Origin: RGIG6353 sp045594565
GTDB lineage: Bacteria > Bacillota > Clostridia > Oscillospirales > SIG627
Length of the DNA stretch: 28,977 bases
Direction of reading: 5' to 3'
Assembly (NCBI GenBank): GCA_045594565.1
Contig: JAZNYT010000091.1
Location: forward strand, 1-28,977
The translations under genes and the position numbers were made by a program. Shown in pieces: positions 6,414 through 15,527 of the stretch. Each line of letters begins with the position of its first letter. Position 1 is the stretch's first letter. A model generated the notes under the pieces. The model worked only from the letters and a program-made list of their open reading frames with translations, was not told where the DNA came from and searched no databases.

Positions 6414-6466
6414 ATTAGCACGAAATAAAGTGCCGAACTCCGTTCGACTTTTTATTTTATGCTAAT
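6414..6466 (+). other. long imperfect stem-loop in the pnp leader
   Basis: ATTAGCA (6414-6420) pairs with TGCTAAT (6460-6466), the AAATAAA tract with TTTATTTT, and CGAAC (6434-6438) with GTTCG (6442-6446). This gives about 20 base pairs with small bulges just upstream of pnp. In E. coli a comparable leader helix is cut by RNase III for PNPase autoregulation; the same role here is inference. Confidence 0.5.
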
Positions 6467-6506
6467 CTGTACCGAGAGTGCCGTGATAAAGAAAGGAATA
6501 AAAGAA

Positions 6507-8627
6507 ATGTTTGAGAATTTCAAAACGTTCAGCTGCGAAATCGCAGGCAGACCTCTCGTTGTAGAGACAGGAAAAATCGCACAGCTCGCAAACGGTTCAG
6601 CCCTTGTAAGATACGGTGACACCACCATTCTTGCAACTGCAACAGCATCCGCTAAGCCCCGTGACGGTATCGACTTTCTTCCTCTTTCGGTAGACTTCGA
6701 AGAAAGACTTTACTCTGTAGGTAAGATCCCCGGCTCCTTCCTTAAGAGAGAAGGCAGACCCACAGAAAAGGCTATCCTTACCTCCCGTGTTATCGACCGT
6801 CCCGTTCGTCCTCTTTTCCCCAAGGATTTGAGAAACGACGTATGTCTCTCCCTTACAGTTATGTCGGTTGACCCCGATTGCTCACCCGAAATTACCGCTA
6901 TGATTGGTGCATCTATTGCACTTTCCATATCCGATATTCCCTGGAACGGACCTATCGCAGGTACCTTCGTAGGACTTGTTGACGGCGAATTCGTTATGAA
7001 CCCCACAAAGGCACAGCGCGAAAAGAGCCTCCTCGAGCTTACCGTTGCTTCCTCTGCAAAGAAGGTTGTAATGATCGAAGCAGGTGCTAAGGAAGTTTCC
7101 GACAAGGATATGTACGACGCTATTATGGCGGCTCACAAGGTTAACTGCGAGATAGTTGAATTTATTAACTCTATTGTTGCAGAAATTGGTAAGCCTAAGT
7201 TCGAGTATCCCTCTTGCGAGGTTGACCACGACCTCTTCGAAGCTATCAAGGCTTACGCTATGGAGGCAGTTCAGGCTGCTCTCGATACCGATGACAAGAC
7301 TGTTCGTGACGACAGACTTCAGGTAGTATATGCCGACGTATTCGAGCATTTCGGAGAAATCTATCCCGAAATGGACGATGCAATGACCGCTCAGATCAAC
7401 GAGTGTATGTACAAGCTCCAGAAGTACGTTGTAAGACGTTGGCTTCTTGATGAGCAAAAGCGTGTTGACGGAAGAAGAATGGACCAGATGAGACCCCTTG
7501 CGGCAGAAGTAGGACTTCTCCAGAGAACTCACGGCTCGGGTATGTTCACAAGAGGACAGACTCAGGTTCTTACCGTTGCAACTCTCGGCTCTGTATCCGA
7601 CCAGCAGATGCTCGACGGTATTGACGATGAAGAATTCAAGAGATATATGCACCACTACAATATGCCCGCTTACTCTGTAGGTGAGGCTAAGGCATCAAGA
7701 GGCCCCGGTAGACGTGAAATCGGTCACGGCGCACTTGCAGAAAGAGCTCTTGAGCCCGTTGTTCCTTCAGTTGAAGAATTCCCTTATGCAATAAGACTTG
7801 TATCCGAGGTTGTTTCCTCTAACGGTTCTACCTCACAGGCATCAATCTGCGGTTCAACCCTTGCACTTATGGATGCAGGTGTTCCGATTAAGGCTCCCGT
7901 TGCAGGTATCTCCTGCGGTCTTATCACCGAGGACGACAGATGGATGACCATGATAGACATTCAGGGTCTTGAAGACTTCTTCGGCGATATGGACTTCAAG
8001 GTAGCAGGTACCAAGGAAGGTATCACCGCTATCCAGATGGACCTTAAGATTGACGGTCTTACACCCGAAATTATCAAGAACGCTCTTGAAACTACTCACG
8101 TTGCAAGAAATCACATCATCGATGAGGTAATTCTCAAGGCTATCCCCGCACCTCACGAGGACGTATCAAGATGGGCACCCAAGATGATTACCACCAAGAT
8201 TGACCCTGAAAAGATTAGCGAGGTTATCGGTAAGGGCGGTAAGGTTATTCAGAAGATTTGTGCAGATACAGGCGCCAAGGTTGATATCGAAGACGATGGA
8301 AGCATCTTCATCGCGGCAGTTGAAAAGGATGCAGCTTATAAGGCTCTCGATATGATCAACGCAATAGCTCTTGACCCCGTTGTAGGTACTGTTTACACAG
8401 GTACTGTTACAAGACTTATGACCTTCGGTGCATTTGTTGAATTTGCACCCGGCAAGGAAGGACTTGTTCACATCTCCAAGCTTGATAAAAAGAGAGTAGA
8501 AAAGGTTGAGGACGTTGTAAACATTGGCGACGTAATCAAGGTTAAGCTTATCGAGATTGACGATAAGGGCAGAATTAACCTCTCCCGCAAGGACGCCCTT
8601 GAAGAAGTAGAAAAAACAGAAGAATAA
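6507..8627 (+). CDS. pnp: polyribonucleotide nucleotidyltransferase (PNPase)
   Basis: This 706-residue enzyme degrades RNA 3' to 5' by phosphorolysis as a trimer and is central to mRNA turnover. The domains follow the standard order: first RNase PH domain (GSALVRYGDTTILATAT near residues 30-46), helical linker, second RNase PH domain (MFTRGQTQVLTVATLGS, then SNGSTSQASICGSTLALMDAGVP), KH domain with VIGKGGKVIQKI, and S1 domain (GTVTRLMTFGAFVEFAPGKEGLVHIS). Length matches the family. The ATG at 6507 is used, because the sequence then starts MFENFKTF as usual and an AAAGGA site lies just upstream; the frame extends to 6459 without support. It is co-oriented with rpsO. Confidence 0.97.
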   Translation: MFENFKTFSCEIAGRPLVVETGKIAQLANGSALVRYGDTTILATATASAKPRDGIDFLPLSVDFEERLYSVGKIPGSFLKREGRPTEKAILTSRVIDRPVRPLFPKDLRNDVCLSLTVMSVDPDCSPEITAMIGASIALSISDIPWNGPIAGTFVGLVDGEFVMNPTKAQREKSLLELTVASSAKKVVMIEAGAKEVSDKDMYDAIMAAHKVNCEIVEFINSIVAEIGKPKFEYPSCEVDHDLFEAIKAYAMEAVQAALDTDDKTVRDDRLQVVYADVFEHFGEIYPEMDDAMTAQINECMYKLQKYVVRRWLLDEQKRVDGRRMDQMRPLAAEVGLLQRTHGSGMFTRGQTQVLTVATLGSVSDQQMLDGIDDEEFKRYMHHYNMPAYSVGEAKASRGPGRREIGHGALAERALEPVVPSVEEFPYAIRLVSEVVSSNGSTSQASICGSTLALMDAGVPIKAPVAGISCGLITEDDRWMTMIDIQGLEDFFGDMDFKVAGTKEGITAIQMDLKIDGLTPEIIKNALETTHVARNHIIDEVILKAIPAPHEDVSRWAPKMITTKIDPEKISEVIGKGGKVIQKICADTGAKVDIEDDGSIFIAAVEKDAAYKALDMINAIALDPVVGTVYTGTVTRLMTFGAFVEFAPGKEGLVHISKLDKKRVEKVEDVVNIGDVIKVKLIEIDDKGRINLSRKDALEEVEKTEE

Positions 8628-8631
8628 GATT

Positions 8632-8670
8632 TTTTGAGGGAATGCTTTTTGAAAAAGCATTCCCTCAAAC
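8632..8670 (+). terminator. long perfect hairpin after pnp
   Basis: TTTGAGGGAATGCTTTTT and AAAAAGCATTCCCTCAAA pair almost completely. No long T run follows, but the T-rich upper stem and position suggest an RNA end or terminator function. A similarly built hairpin (a stem topped by T run/A run) occurs at 20236-20264. Confidence 0.6.
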
Positions 8671-8689
8671 TCCCTTGAAAACAATAACA

Positions 8690-8717
8690 AAACCCGCACA
8701 CAGTGCGGGTTTATTTT
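8690..8717. terminator. bidirectional terminator between pnp and the convergent operon
   Basis: AAACCCGCAC, loop ACA, GTGCGGGTTT followed by ATTTTTA, with an A-rich left flank. It separates pnp from the minus-strand gene ending at 8725. Confidence 0.85.
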
Positions 8718-8724
8718 TACTTAT

Positions 8725-9636
8725 TTAAGGCTTATAGTATTCTTTTCTCATATACTCGGTTAATGCATTGTATTTAATTATTATGAGTGCAAAGCCTATT
8801 GTTGACAATGCACTGCACCAGCTTGAAAGAGTTCCTGAAAACAATGCACCGAATACTTGAATTCCTCCCGAAATAAACAGCATAACTGTTACAAAGTTTG
8901 ACATGCCAAGAGCAGGATACATTGATTGAACAGAATATGTAAAGCAGTGAATCATATCATTGATGCTTTTTAGATAGTATATTCTTACACCAAGTAACGC
9001 AAAAACAATAGCTATTAAAACAAAGAAGAAAAATGTTGGTGCATACATTTCATCACTTATAATGCCAATCATAACAGAAAATACGCTTATAATTCCAAAA
9101 ACAGTTAACACGATATCAATAATGTTAAGAATTTTTATGGCTGTAAATCCTCCCGTTACTAGTGTATCGCTTCTTTTATTAAATGCACTGTAAATAGTTA
9201 TCCATAACACTGCACACGTAATAATACTTGGAAGCATAAAAATTATCGTAATTCCTACAAGAAAGTCCTCGAAAATATCAATAACTGCATCTGCTTCTTC
9301 TTCAATAAACTCAGAAAATCCAGAAGAACCCATAAGCTCGTCTATGTATTCAAGGGTATCTATACCTGTGTCACCGGCAGTTGAAATTGTGGTAACTATG
9401 GATAAAGTCATTAAAATTACGGTTATAAGCACAAGAGGGGAAATAACAAATTTTTTTATCTCATTTAGAACACCGTTCTCAGAAAGCTTTGCTTTTCCTG
9501 ATAAATTTGATAAAGCATCCATAATAGAGGGTGCTTCCTTTTGTGTACTTGTAGACGTACCATCAAGCTTTTCACCGCAGCCTGTACAAAAGATTGAGTC
9601 ATCTTTGTTTTCTTTTCCGCATTTTGAGCAATACAT
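8725..9636 (-). CDS. zinc-ribbon polytopic membrane protein
   Basis: This 303-residue protein starts with a zinc ribbon (C3, C6, C17, C20 in MYCSKCGKENKDDSIFCTGCG). A short linker, one membrane helix near residues 65-90, an acidic loop (~95-125) and about five more helices follow. This architecture is frequent in Clostridia, usually without known function; the ribbon faces the cytoplasm. AAAGGAG precedes the ATG. It is the last gene of a minus-strand run in which the two genes before it encode lipoproteins (gaps of 17 and 18 bases), so a joint envelope-related role is plausible but unproven. Confidence 0.75.
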   Translation of the reverse strand: MYCSKCGKENKDDSIFCTGCGEKLDGTSTSTQKEAPSIMDALSNLSGKAKLSENGVLNEIKKFVISPLVLITVILMTLSIVTTISTAGDTGIDTLEYIDELMGSSGFSEFIEEEADAVIDIFEDFLVGITIIFMLPSIITCAVLWITIYSAFNKRSDTLVTGGFTAIKILNIIDIVLTVFGIISVFSVMIGIISDEMYAPTFFFFVLIAIVFALLGVRIYYLKSINDMIHCFTYSVQSMYPALGMSNFVTVMLFISGGIQVFGALFSGTLSSWCSALSTIGFALIIIKYNALTEYMRKEYYKP

Positions 9637-9653
9637 ATTTTTCTCCTTTATTT

Positions 9654-10454
9654 TTAATAAACTGTAATATCATCTAAAATATTTTCACACTTGAAAATGT
9701 AATTTTGATGCTCGTACGTGTATGAAACGTATGTGTTTTCAGAATCAAAATATACGTCTGTAATTGAATTTTTGCCAGAGCGTTCAAGGTAAGGCACTGT
9801 CATAGTGTAGGGAAGTGTGTCTGTGTTTCTTGCATTTATTTCTCTTGTTAAGGTGGTTTTTGAAATGCCTAGCACATCAAGATAATCTGAATAGTTGAGA
9901 ACCTTGTCGTTTTCTATATCATAGTGATATATAAGGTAACTTTCTTCGTATTCTCCATATTGCCAACCGTATGTGTAGTCAATAAGAATTGAAAGAATGT
10001 TCTCGTGGCGATGGTATTCATATTTTATAGTCCAAAAATCTCCACCCTCTTCGTTTTGTTCAAGCTTTCTTACAATGGGGTAAAATTTTTCATAAATTTC
10101 TTTGTTAAGCTCGTATACCTCGTCTGTTTCAAAATTTATTTTAGGTACATATATTTCATGATATCTGTTCCTAAAAGAGTCATCACCCGTTATTATCGGA
10201 GAAATTGCTTTTGTGTAGCAAATGGCATCCTCTACCAAAACCGAAGGTTCCTTTTCTTCCTCTTGATAATAGCCTGAATAATCACCGCTGTTTATTCTTT
10301 CTACTTCTTCCATAACAAGCTCAAATGTTTCTGAATCGATGACGACAGGCTCCTTTTTTACAAGAAAATCGGGAAGCTGTTCTACATTTATTTCGCCACA
10401 GCTTGCGAGAAGCACTGAGTTTAGCATGAGAATTAAAATTAACAGTTTTTTCAT
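9654..10454 (-). CDS. putative lipoprotein of unknown function
   Basis: This 266-residue protein has a type II signal peptide with lipobox LLASC (lipidated C19). The mature part is acidic and predicted soluble, with segments such as YEESYLIYHYDIENDKVLNYSDYLD and a C-terminal 'TDVYFDSENTYVSYTYE' that resemble DUF3298/RsiV-like extracellular domains in style. That link is tentative. It would be anchored on the outer face of the membrane. The ORF lies 18 bases after the preceding lipoprotein gene and 17 before the zinc-ribbon gene, consistent with one operon. Confidence 0.7.
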   Translation of the reverse strand: MKKLLILILMLNSVLLASCGEINVEQLPDFLVKKEPVVIDSETFELVMEEVERINSGDYSGYYQEEEKEPSVLVEDAICYTKAISPIITGDDSFRNRYHEIYVPKINFETDEVYELNKEIYEKFYPIVRKLEQNEEGGDFWTIKYEYHRHENILSILIDYTYGWQYGEYEESYLIYHYDIENDKVLNYSDYLDVLGISKTTLTREINARNTDTLPYTMTVPYLERSGKNSITDVYFDSENTYVSYTYEHQNYIFKCENILDDITVY

Positions 10455-10472
10455 TGCTTTTCTTATTCCTTT

Positions 10473-11474
10473 TTAATCATCTAATTTGATTATATCCGGT
10501 TCTATATCACTCCAAGGCTTGTAAATAAACATACGTTCATCAGCTATGCTAATTGTGCAAAAATAACTGCGACCTTCGGCTTCTTCGTGATATATGTTTT
10601 CTAAATTTCCTTGTAAATCAATTGAATAAATATCTATTATGGAATTCTTATGTGAGTCATATCTTGTGACACAAATAAAGAATGTATCTTTATAGAAATT
10701 TATGTTTCTGTAAGACACTCTATCGTATATATCTGTATTTTCGGGAAAAACAGAAAGCTTTCCTGTTTCTTTATTTAAGCGGTACAATTGGGAATGGTTG
10801 TCCTTTGAACCTTCTAAATAAATATAATCGCCTAATACGAATTTTACATAAACCTTAAATTCACTCACTTCGGGATAATTTTTTATGATTTTTCCGCTCA
10901 TTGATACAAGCTTTAGCCCATAGTCAGATATTTCTGTTGTATAAACTCCGTCAGAGGTAATAAGCCTTGCCGAGCGAATTTGAGTGTCTTTAACTTTTCC
11001 GTATCTATCAACGCTTAACAAATTGTCATCATCTACTATAAAATAGTACTTGCCGTTTATTATATTGCTTCCCCAAACGGATGACTCCACAGATGAAGGC
11101 TGCTTATAAACCACTTTTTTCTCTTTGCTCTCCAAATCAATTTGAACTATCGTACTTTCATCGTATCCCTCCTCATTGGTTATATATTCAACACAGTAAA
11201 GGGTGTTATTTATTATTCCCATATCGGAGTAACGCCCGCTTATAATAAGCTCATGTTCCCCTTCGGTATTATACTTGTAAATACCATGATTTTCTTTAGA
11301 ATAATAAATATCGTTCTCTTTAGAGACTACATACCCCCAATTTGCAAAATTTGCTTGTATCGAGCTGTTTTCTTTATCGTCAACAACTTTTTCTTTTTTT
11401 ATATCTGTTTTTTCTATGCAAGAAGTAAGTAAAATTAACAGTGATAAAAGCAGAAGTAAATATCGTTTTTTCAT
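10473..11474 (-). CDS. putative lipoprotein, beta-propeller-like (DUF5050 type)
   Basis: This 333-residue protein has a signal peptide with lipobox LLTSC (C19). The mature protein repeats short motifs of the type 'DIYYSKENHGIYKYNTEG', 'YYFIVDDDNLLSVDRYGK' and 'QLYRLNKETGKLSVF', the pattern of propeller blades seen in DUF5050-like clostridial surface proteins. No catalytic residues are recognisable, so a binding or scaffold role is most likely. It follows the large SLH-anchored peptidase gene by 67 bases, with a hairpin in the gap, and leads a tight three-gene run. Confidence 0.7.
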   Translation of the reverse strand: MKKRYLLLLLSLLILLTSCIEKTDIKKEKVVDDKENSSIQANFANWGYVVSKENDIYYSKENHGIYKYNTEGEHELIISGRYSDMGIINNTLYCVEYITNEEGYDESTIVQIDLESKEKKVVYKQPSSVESSVWGSNIINGKYYFIVDDDNLLSVDRYGKVKDTQIRSARLITSDGVYTTEISDYGLKLVSMSGKIIKNYPEVSEFKVYVKFVLGDYIYLEGSKDNHSQLYRLNKETGKLSVFPENTDIYDRVSYRNINFYKDTFFICVTRYDSHKNSIIDIYSIDLQGNLENIYHEEAEGRSYFCTISIADERMFIYKPWSDIEPDIIKLDD

Positions 11475-11499
11475 CGTTTTTCTCTCTTTATCAGTTTTG

Positions 11500-11534
11500 T
11501 CAGGATATGCACCCTTTTCAAGTGCATATCCTGC
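11500..11534 (-). other. intercistronic hairpin
   Basis: CAGGATATGCAC and GTGCATATCCTG form a perfect 12-bp stem. On the minus strand no T run follows, so it may stabilise the upstream mRNA or only weakly attenuate transcription into the lipoprotein genes. Confidence 0.6.
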
Positions 11535-11541
11535 AGCTTGT

Positions 11542-14500
11542 TTAGTTCAAGGTAATGCTTTTTCTTGCACCATGGTCAAGCATTCTTGTAACGATAGCCG
11601 AAACCTCGTTTCGCTTTATATTGCTGTCGGGCATAAATGAGCCCTTGCTGTCACTTCCTGTTAGAATGCCTGCACGGTAGAAGGTGTAAATTTCTCCCGA
11701 ATATGCATCTCCGATTTTCACATCGGGAATAGCATTGTCGTCAATGGTATTGATTTTTTTGAATTCTTTTGCAGGAAGAGCAGCGTAGAAAATATTTACG
11801 AAATCTTTTCTTGTGATTTTTTTGTTTGCAACAGCTGAATAATCACTTCTTATAATACCTGTCTCTGTTGCGAATTCCATGAAAGTACTGTACCATACGT
11901 CGCTTCCGTTTTTAAGTGTTACTTCTCCGTCATAATAAAGCTGATATATTGTACATGCTATCTTTATTGCTTCCGCATATGTCATATTATCTTCAGGTGC
12001 ATATCGATTTTCGCCCTTACCGTTTACAATTCCTTTGTTGTATGCGTTAAGAACGTCTTCCTTGTACCAAGCATTTTCTGGAACATCTATAAATGGAAAT
12101 TCTTCCTGTTCTTCCTCTTCCCAAATAGCTGTAAGAGTTGTGTCAGCATTCTTTTCAAATAGTGTGCCGGGATTGTAAACGTCTGAACCGTCAAACCAAT
12201 TCACAAATACAAATCCATCTTTTACTGGAATAACGTCGCTTAAAACAAGAAGCTTGTCATGGATTTTGTTTTGATTAGACGGAGCATTTTTGCCACCTGC
12301 TGCATTGTAGGAAATTTTATATGATTTTGCTTCCCATACAGCATGAAGATACAACGTCTTGTTGCCTTTATAAGTATCGTTTGCATTGTATTCAACAACA
12401 CCGTTGCTCTCTGTTGCCCATCCCTTGAAAATGTAACCTTCTCTTGTGGGTATAACGTCACTTATGGCTATATCTTCGTCTTTGTTCTTCGTTTGCATTA
12501 AAGGGGCATTCTGACCGCCGTTTGCGTTATAGACAATGTAGTATACTTCGTTTTCTTCCTTTTGCCATATTGCATAAAGGGTTGTGTTTTTATCAATGTC
12601 GAAATCGCTACCTGCACCGTATTCTACGTTTCCGTTTGAGGTCGTAGACCAGCCAAGGAAAAGGTGGTCAGGTTTTGTTGGCTTAACAGAGGAGAGGGTG
12701 AGGGGAATACCGTGAGTTTTTGTCTGACTTGCAACGCTTGTGCCACCGTTGGTGTTGTAGGTAACGGTATATTTTGCCGGAGAAACTGTGAAATAATACT
12801 TTGCTGTAAGATTACCGCTTTTTCCTTCTGAGTTATATGCTCTCATTTGATAACGGTATTTTCCTGTAGGGAGAACACCAAGATTTTTTGAATTTCCGGT
12901 AAAATCTCCGTCTACAACAATTTTATTGGTGCTGTCATTTACAACGGTTAAGCCGTATTTGGAGGCATTTACAGCACTTTCCCAAGTAATGATAACTTCT
13001 TGTGTTGAAGAAAATGTTTCATTTTGCAAAACAGTAATTACAACGTTTCCTGGAAGCTCAGGCACTTCCACAGGCTCCTCGACAACGTTATTTGCTGAGC
13101 CTATATTTACCTCGGATTTGTCAAATGTATAACGGACAGATCCTTTATGTGCTTTTAATGCGTCAAGAGAACACAAAACCGTTTTTGTTGGAAGATTATC
13201 GGCAGGGTTATTCAAAATACGGCCTTGTGTATCTTCAGGCGTTGTTGCCCAAGGATTTGAGCTACCCCATAATTCATACGTATCAAGTCCGCTGAGTCCT
13301 TTTCCGGATTCTCCGATAACTATACCAAAATGCAAATGGGTACCGCTTCCTTCACCGCTTGAGCCACTGTATCCAATTAAATCACCTGCTTTTACTGTTG
13401 CACCTGATTTTAAGTTCGTGTTAAATTTACTTAAATGCTGATACCCAGAATAGTAGGATAAATTGTTTCCAATAGTATGCTCAATTACAACATAATATCC
13501 GCGACTGTGTGAATTGGAGCCACCTGTATAATATGTACCGGAGGCAGCTGCATATACCGGAGTTCCGCTTGGTGTGTTTAAGTCTATACCGTTATGACCT
13601 TTTTGTCCGCTATGAACGTTGTCTGACCAATCCTTGTGATAGGAGTTGCACAAAACACATTTGTCATTTCCTGGACAAGCACACCAATCATTAAACATCT
13701 GATAATATTTTTTATCCACAGGGAAAAGCCATATTCCGTCATCTCTTGTTATTGTGGTAGAATTATTATCAGTGTTGACAATTTTTGTAGCATAATCGAG
13801 GCAAACCCAGCCTGATTTTCCTCCGCTTGTAGTATAACCCCAATTACCGCTTATTTTTGTTACGGTAAACGAAGTAGTTTGCTTAATAGCACCTACTATA
13901 GAGCCTGAGGTAGAAGCAGTTGAACGAATGTTGAGACCTTCCGAGTAAGTTGGCTTATATGTGCCTGTGGAATATTTACTATTTGTCGAGCTTGAATTGT
14001 CATCAGTATTGATAACCTTTGTAGCATAATCGAGGCAAACCCAGCCGGATTTCCCCCCGCTTGTAGTATAACCCCAATTACCGCTTATTTTTGTGACAGT
14101 AAAAGAAGTAGTTTGCTTAATAGCACCTACTACAGTGCCTGAGGTAGAAGCAGTTGAACGAATGTTCAGTCCTTCTGAATATGTGGGCTTGTACGTGCCT
14201 GTGGAGTAGGTTGAAGAAGCGTTTGACGAAGATGACGCAAGTTTTTTTGCAGTTTCAAAAGAGTTAGGTGATATTTGCATAAAACTATTGTATATTTCGT
14301 CTTTCTTTGCAGAATAAACTGAATCTGATTTTGTACTAAGTGCTAATTCTGTAAGCGGAATTGCTGATAATGCACCTGTTGCTAAATCAGAGGCAATATT
14401 GACTGCTTCTATATCAGGAATTACACTGTCTGCAAGTCCATCTAGAACATTGAATAAATAATTCCCTATTCTGTCCCATACGGTATCATTTTTGTATTCT

Positions 14501-15177
14501 GTAATTTCATCACCCGCCAAAAACACTATTGCGGCTAAACTTGCAGAACATTCAGCATATGCGGTATATGCCGACACAAGTGAGTCATAATCTGTTATTG
14601 TTTTGTTTGTCAAATTGTCAAGCTTTTTTAAATTGGCATCAGCATTATTTGCATGGACTTTCAATATGCCGATAAGTGCGGTTGTTTTTATTTTTTCAAC
14701 TGACAGAGCTTCTCCGGCAACATCTATTGCCACCTCTGAAAAACTTAAGGTGTTGCCTGCACAAAGATTTAGCGCTGTTCCAGATACTTTTCCTATTATG
14801 GTGCCAAGTTCCTCTTCGTTTGCAATTGCAACGAAAGCATTATAATAATGCTCAGTTGCTTGTTTTGCTGACGAAGCAGCGTTTACAAGCAAATCATCAT
14901 ATCCGTCTACATTAAAGATTGATATTTGAGAAAGTTTCTTCAAAGTATCTTCTTTTGTTACAACATTTGAATTTGTATCAATCCAAAATTCAGAGCCTTT
15001 TGCCACTCCGTTATATTCGCTTGTGGTTTTTGCTTGATAATAACTTTTTCCGTTAATGGTGTATACGGTTCCTGTTTTTTTATAGGGAACATTTGTTGCA
15101 CCAAATGTACTCATTGTAGGCAAAATCATTGCAAAAACAAGTGCAAGTGCGATTAGTGATTTACAAAGTTTTTTCAT
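11542..15177 (-). CDS. secreted M23 peptidase with SH3b, InlB-type repeats and SLH domains
   Basis: This 1211-residue surface protein has a signal peptide (residues ~1-27), then a helical region without recognised domain (~30-310). Two nearly identical bacterial SH3 domains (~322-386 and ~400-464) precede an M23 (LytM-like) domain with H528, D532 and HLHFG at 614-618. A Cys-rich loop (CACPGNDKCVLC) lies just before HNGID. Then come an FN3-like region (~705-795), three Listeria-Bacteroides/Flg_new repeats (~800-1015) and three SLH repeats (~1029-1205) that anchor proteins to cell-wall polymers. It probably cuts peptidoglycan cross-links, or a related peptide bond, at the cell surface. ATG 15177 is preferred over the upstream in-frame ATG because AAAGGAG precedes it and the signal peptide then starts MKKLCKS. 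It has a consensus promoter. Confidence 0.92.
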   Translation of the reverse strand: MKKLCKSLIALALVFAMILPTMSTFGATNVPYKKTGTVYTINGKSYYQAKTTSEYNGVAKGSEFWIDTNSNVVTKEDTLKKLSQISIFNVDGYDDLLVNAASSAKQATEHYYNAFVAIANEEELGTIIGKVSGTALNLCAGNTLSFSEVAIDVAGEALSVEKIKTTALIGILKVHANNADANLKKLDNLTNKTITDYDSLVSAYTAYAECSASLAAIVFLAGDEITEYKNDTVWDRIGNYLFNVLDGLADSVIPDIEAVNIASDLATGALSAIPLTELALSTKSDSVYSAKKDEIYNSFMQISPNSFETAKKLASSSSNASSTYSTGTYKPTYSEGLNIRSTASTSGTVVGAIKQTTSFTVTKISGNWGYTTSGGKSGWVCLDYATKVINTDDNSSSTNSKYSTGTYKPTYSEGLNIRSTASTSGSIVGAIKQTTSFTVTKISGNWGYTTSGGKSGWVCLDYATKIVNTDNNSTTITRDDGIWLFPVDKKYYQMFNDWCACPGNDKCVLCNSYHKDWSDNVHSGQKGHNGIDLNTPSGTPVYAAASGTYYTGGSNSHSRGYYVVIEHTIGNNLSYYSGYQHLSKFNTNLKSGATVKAGDLIGYSGSSGEGSGTHLHFGIVIGESGKGLSGLDTYELWGSSNPWATTPEDTQGRILNNPADNLPTKTVLCSLDALKAHKGSVRYTFDKSEVNIGSANNVVEEPVEVPELPGNVVITVLQNETFSSTQEVIITWESAVNASKYGLTVVNDSTNKIVVDGDFTGNSKNLGVLPTGKYRYQMRAYNSEGKSGNLTAKYYFTVSPAKYTVTYNTNGGTSVASQTKTHGIPLTLSSVKPTKPDHLFLGWSTTSNGNVEYGAGSDFDIDKNTTLYAIWQKEENEVYYIVYNANGGQNAPLMQTKNKDEDIAISDVIPTREGYIFKGWATESNGVVEYNANDTYKGNKTLYLHAVWEAKSYKISYNAAGGKNAPSNQNKIHDKLLVLSDVIPVKDGFVFVNWFDGSDVYNPGTLFEKNADTTLTAIWEEEEQEEFPFIDVPENAWYKEDVLNAYNKGIVNGKGENRYAPEDNMTYAEAIKIACTIYQLYYDGEVTLKNGSDVWYSTFMEFATETGIIRSDYSAVANKKITRKDFVNIFYAALPAKEFKKINTIDDNAIPDVKIGDAYSGEIYTFYRAGILTGSDSKGSFMPDSNIKRNEVSAIVTRMLDHGARKSITLN
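13787..14204 (-). repeat. tandem duplication of the SH3b-coding segment
   Basis: Two near-identical 184-base copies at 13787-13970 and 14021-14204 (period 234 bases) encode the two SH3b domains. Differences are few and mostly synonymous, which points to recent duplication or gene conversion. Confidence 0.85.
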
Positions 15178-15203
15178 AAAAATTCTCCTTTTTATTTTTA
15201 TAT

Positions 15204-15232
15204 ATTTTATCACGATAAATATTGCCTGTCAA
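15204..15232 (-). promoter_or_regulatory. promoter of the M23/SLH gene
   Basis: TTGACA (15227-15232), a 17-base spacer and TAAAAT (15204-15209) on the minus strand, about 27 bases before the start codon. The flanking sequence up to 15330 is extremely AT-rich. Confidence 0.85.
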
Positions 15233-15344
15233 TATAAAAACGAATATATTATGAATATAAAAAGTATATTATAATTATACATATAAAAATAAATATATAA
15301 AAGACAAAATAAATAATATATACTTATATCAAGGGGTGATATGG

Positions 15345-15527
15345 GTGAAAAAAGTAACAATTAAAATAAATAAAAAAGGAGACGACGGATACAGGGTAAT
15401 ATCAGTTCGTCTCAAAGAGGAAACCTTACAAAAAATTGACGATCTTTCAATGCAAAGCAACCGTTCGAGAAATGAAATTATAAACATACTTCTTGAAAGT
15501 TCGGTAGAAGAAGCTGAAGTGGAATAA
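15345..15527 (+). CDS. small ribbon-helix-helix (CopG/Arc-like) protein
   Basis: This protein of about 60 residues has a beta strand (YRVISVRLKEE) followed by two helices (TLQKIDDLSMQS and RSRNEIINILLESSV), the ribbon-helix-helix fold of dimeric DNA-binding repressors and antitoxins. The start is GTG, and two candidates exist at 15336 and 15345. The latter is preferred because AAGGGGTGAT (15331-15340) then sits at a usable distance. No toxin gene is adjacent, so a stand-alone regulator is more likely than a toxin-antitoxin pair. It is divergent from the large M23/SLH gene, which makes that promoter a possible target. Confidence 0.75.
   Translation: MKKVTIKINKKGDDGYRVISVRLKEETLQKIDDLSMQSNRSRNEIINILLESSVEEAEVE

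Noticed and set aside
6882..7655. Open frame antisense to pnp
   Set aside because: It lies fully within the PNPase coding region, and its protein is not family-like.
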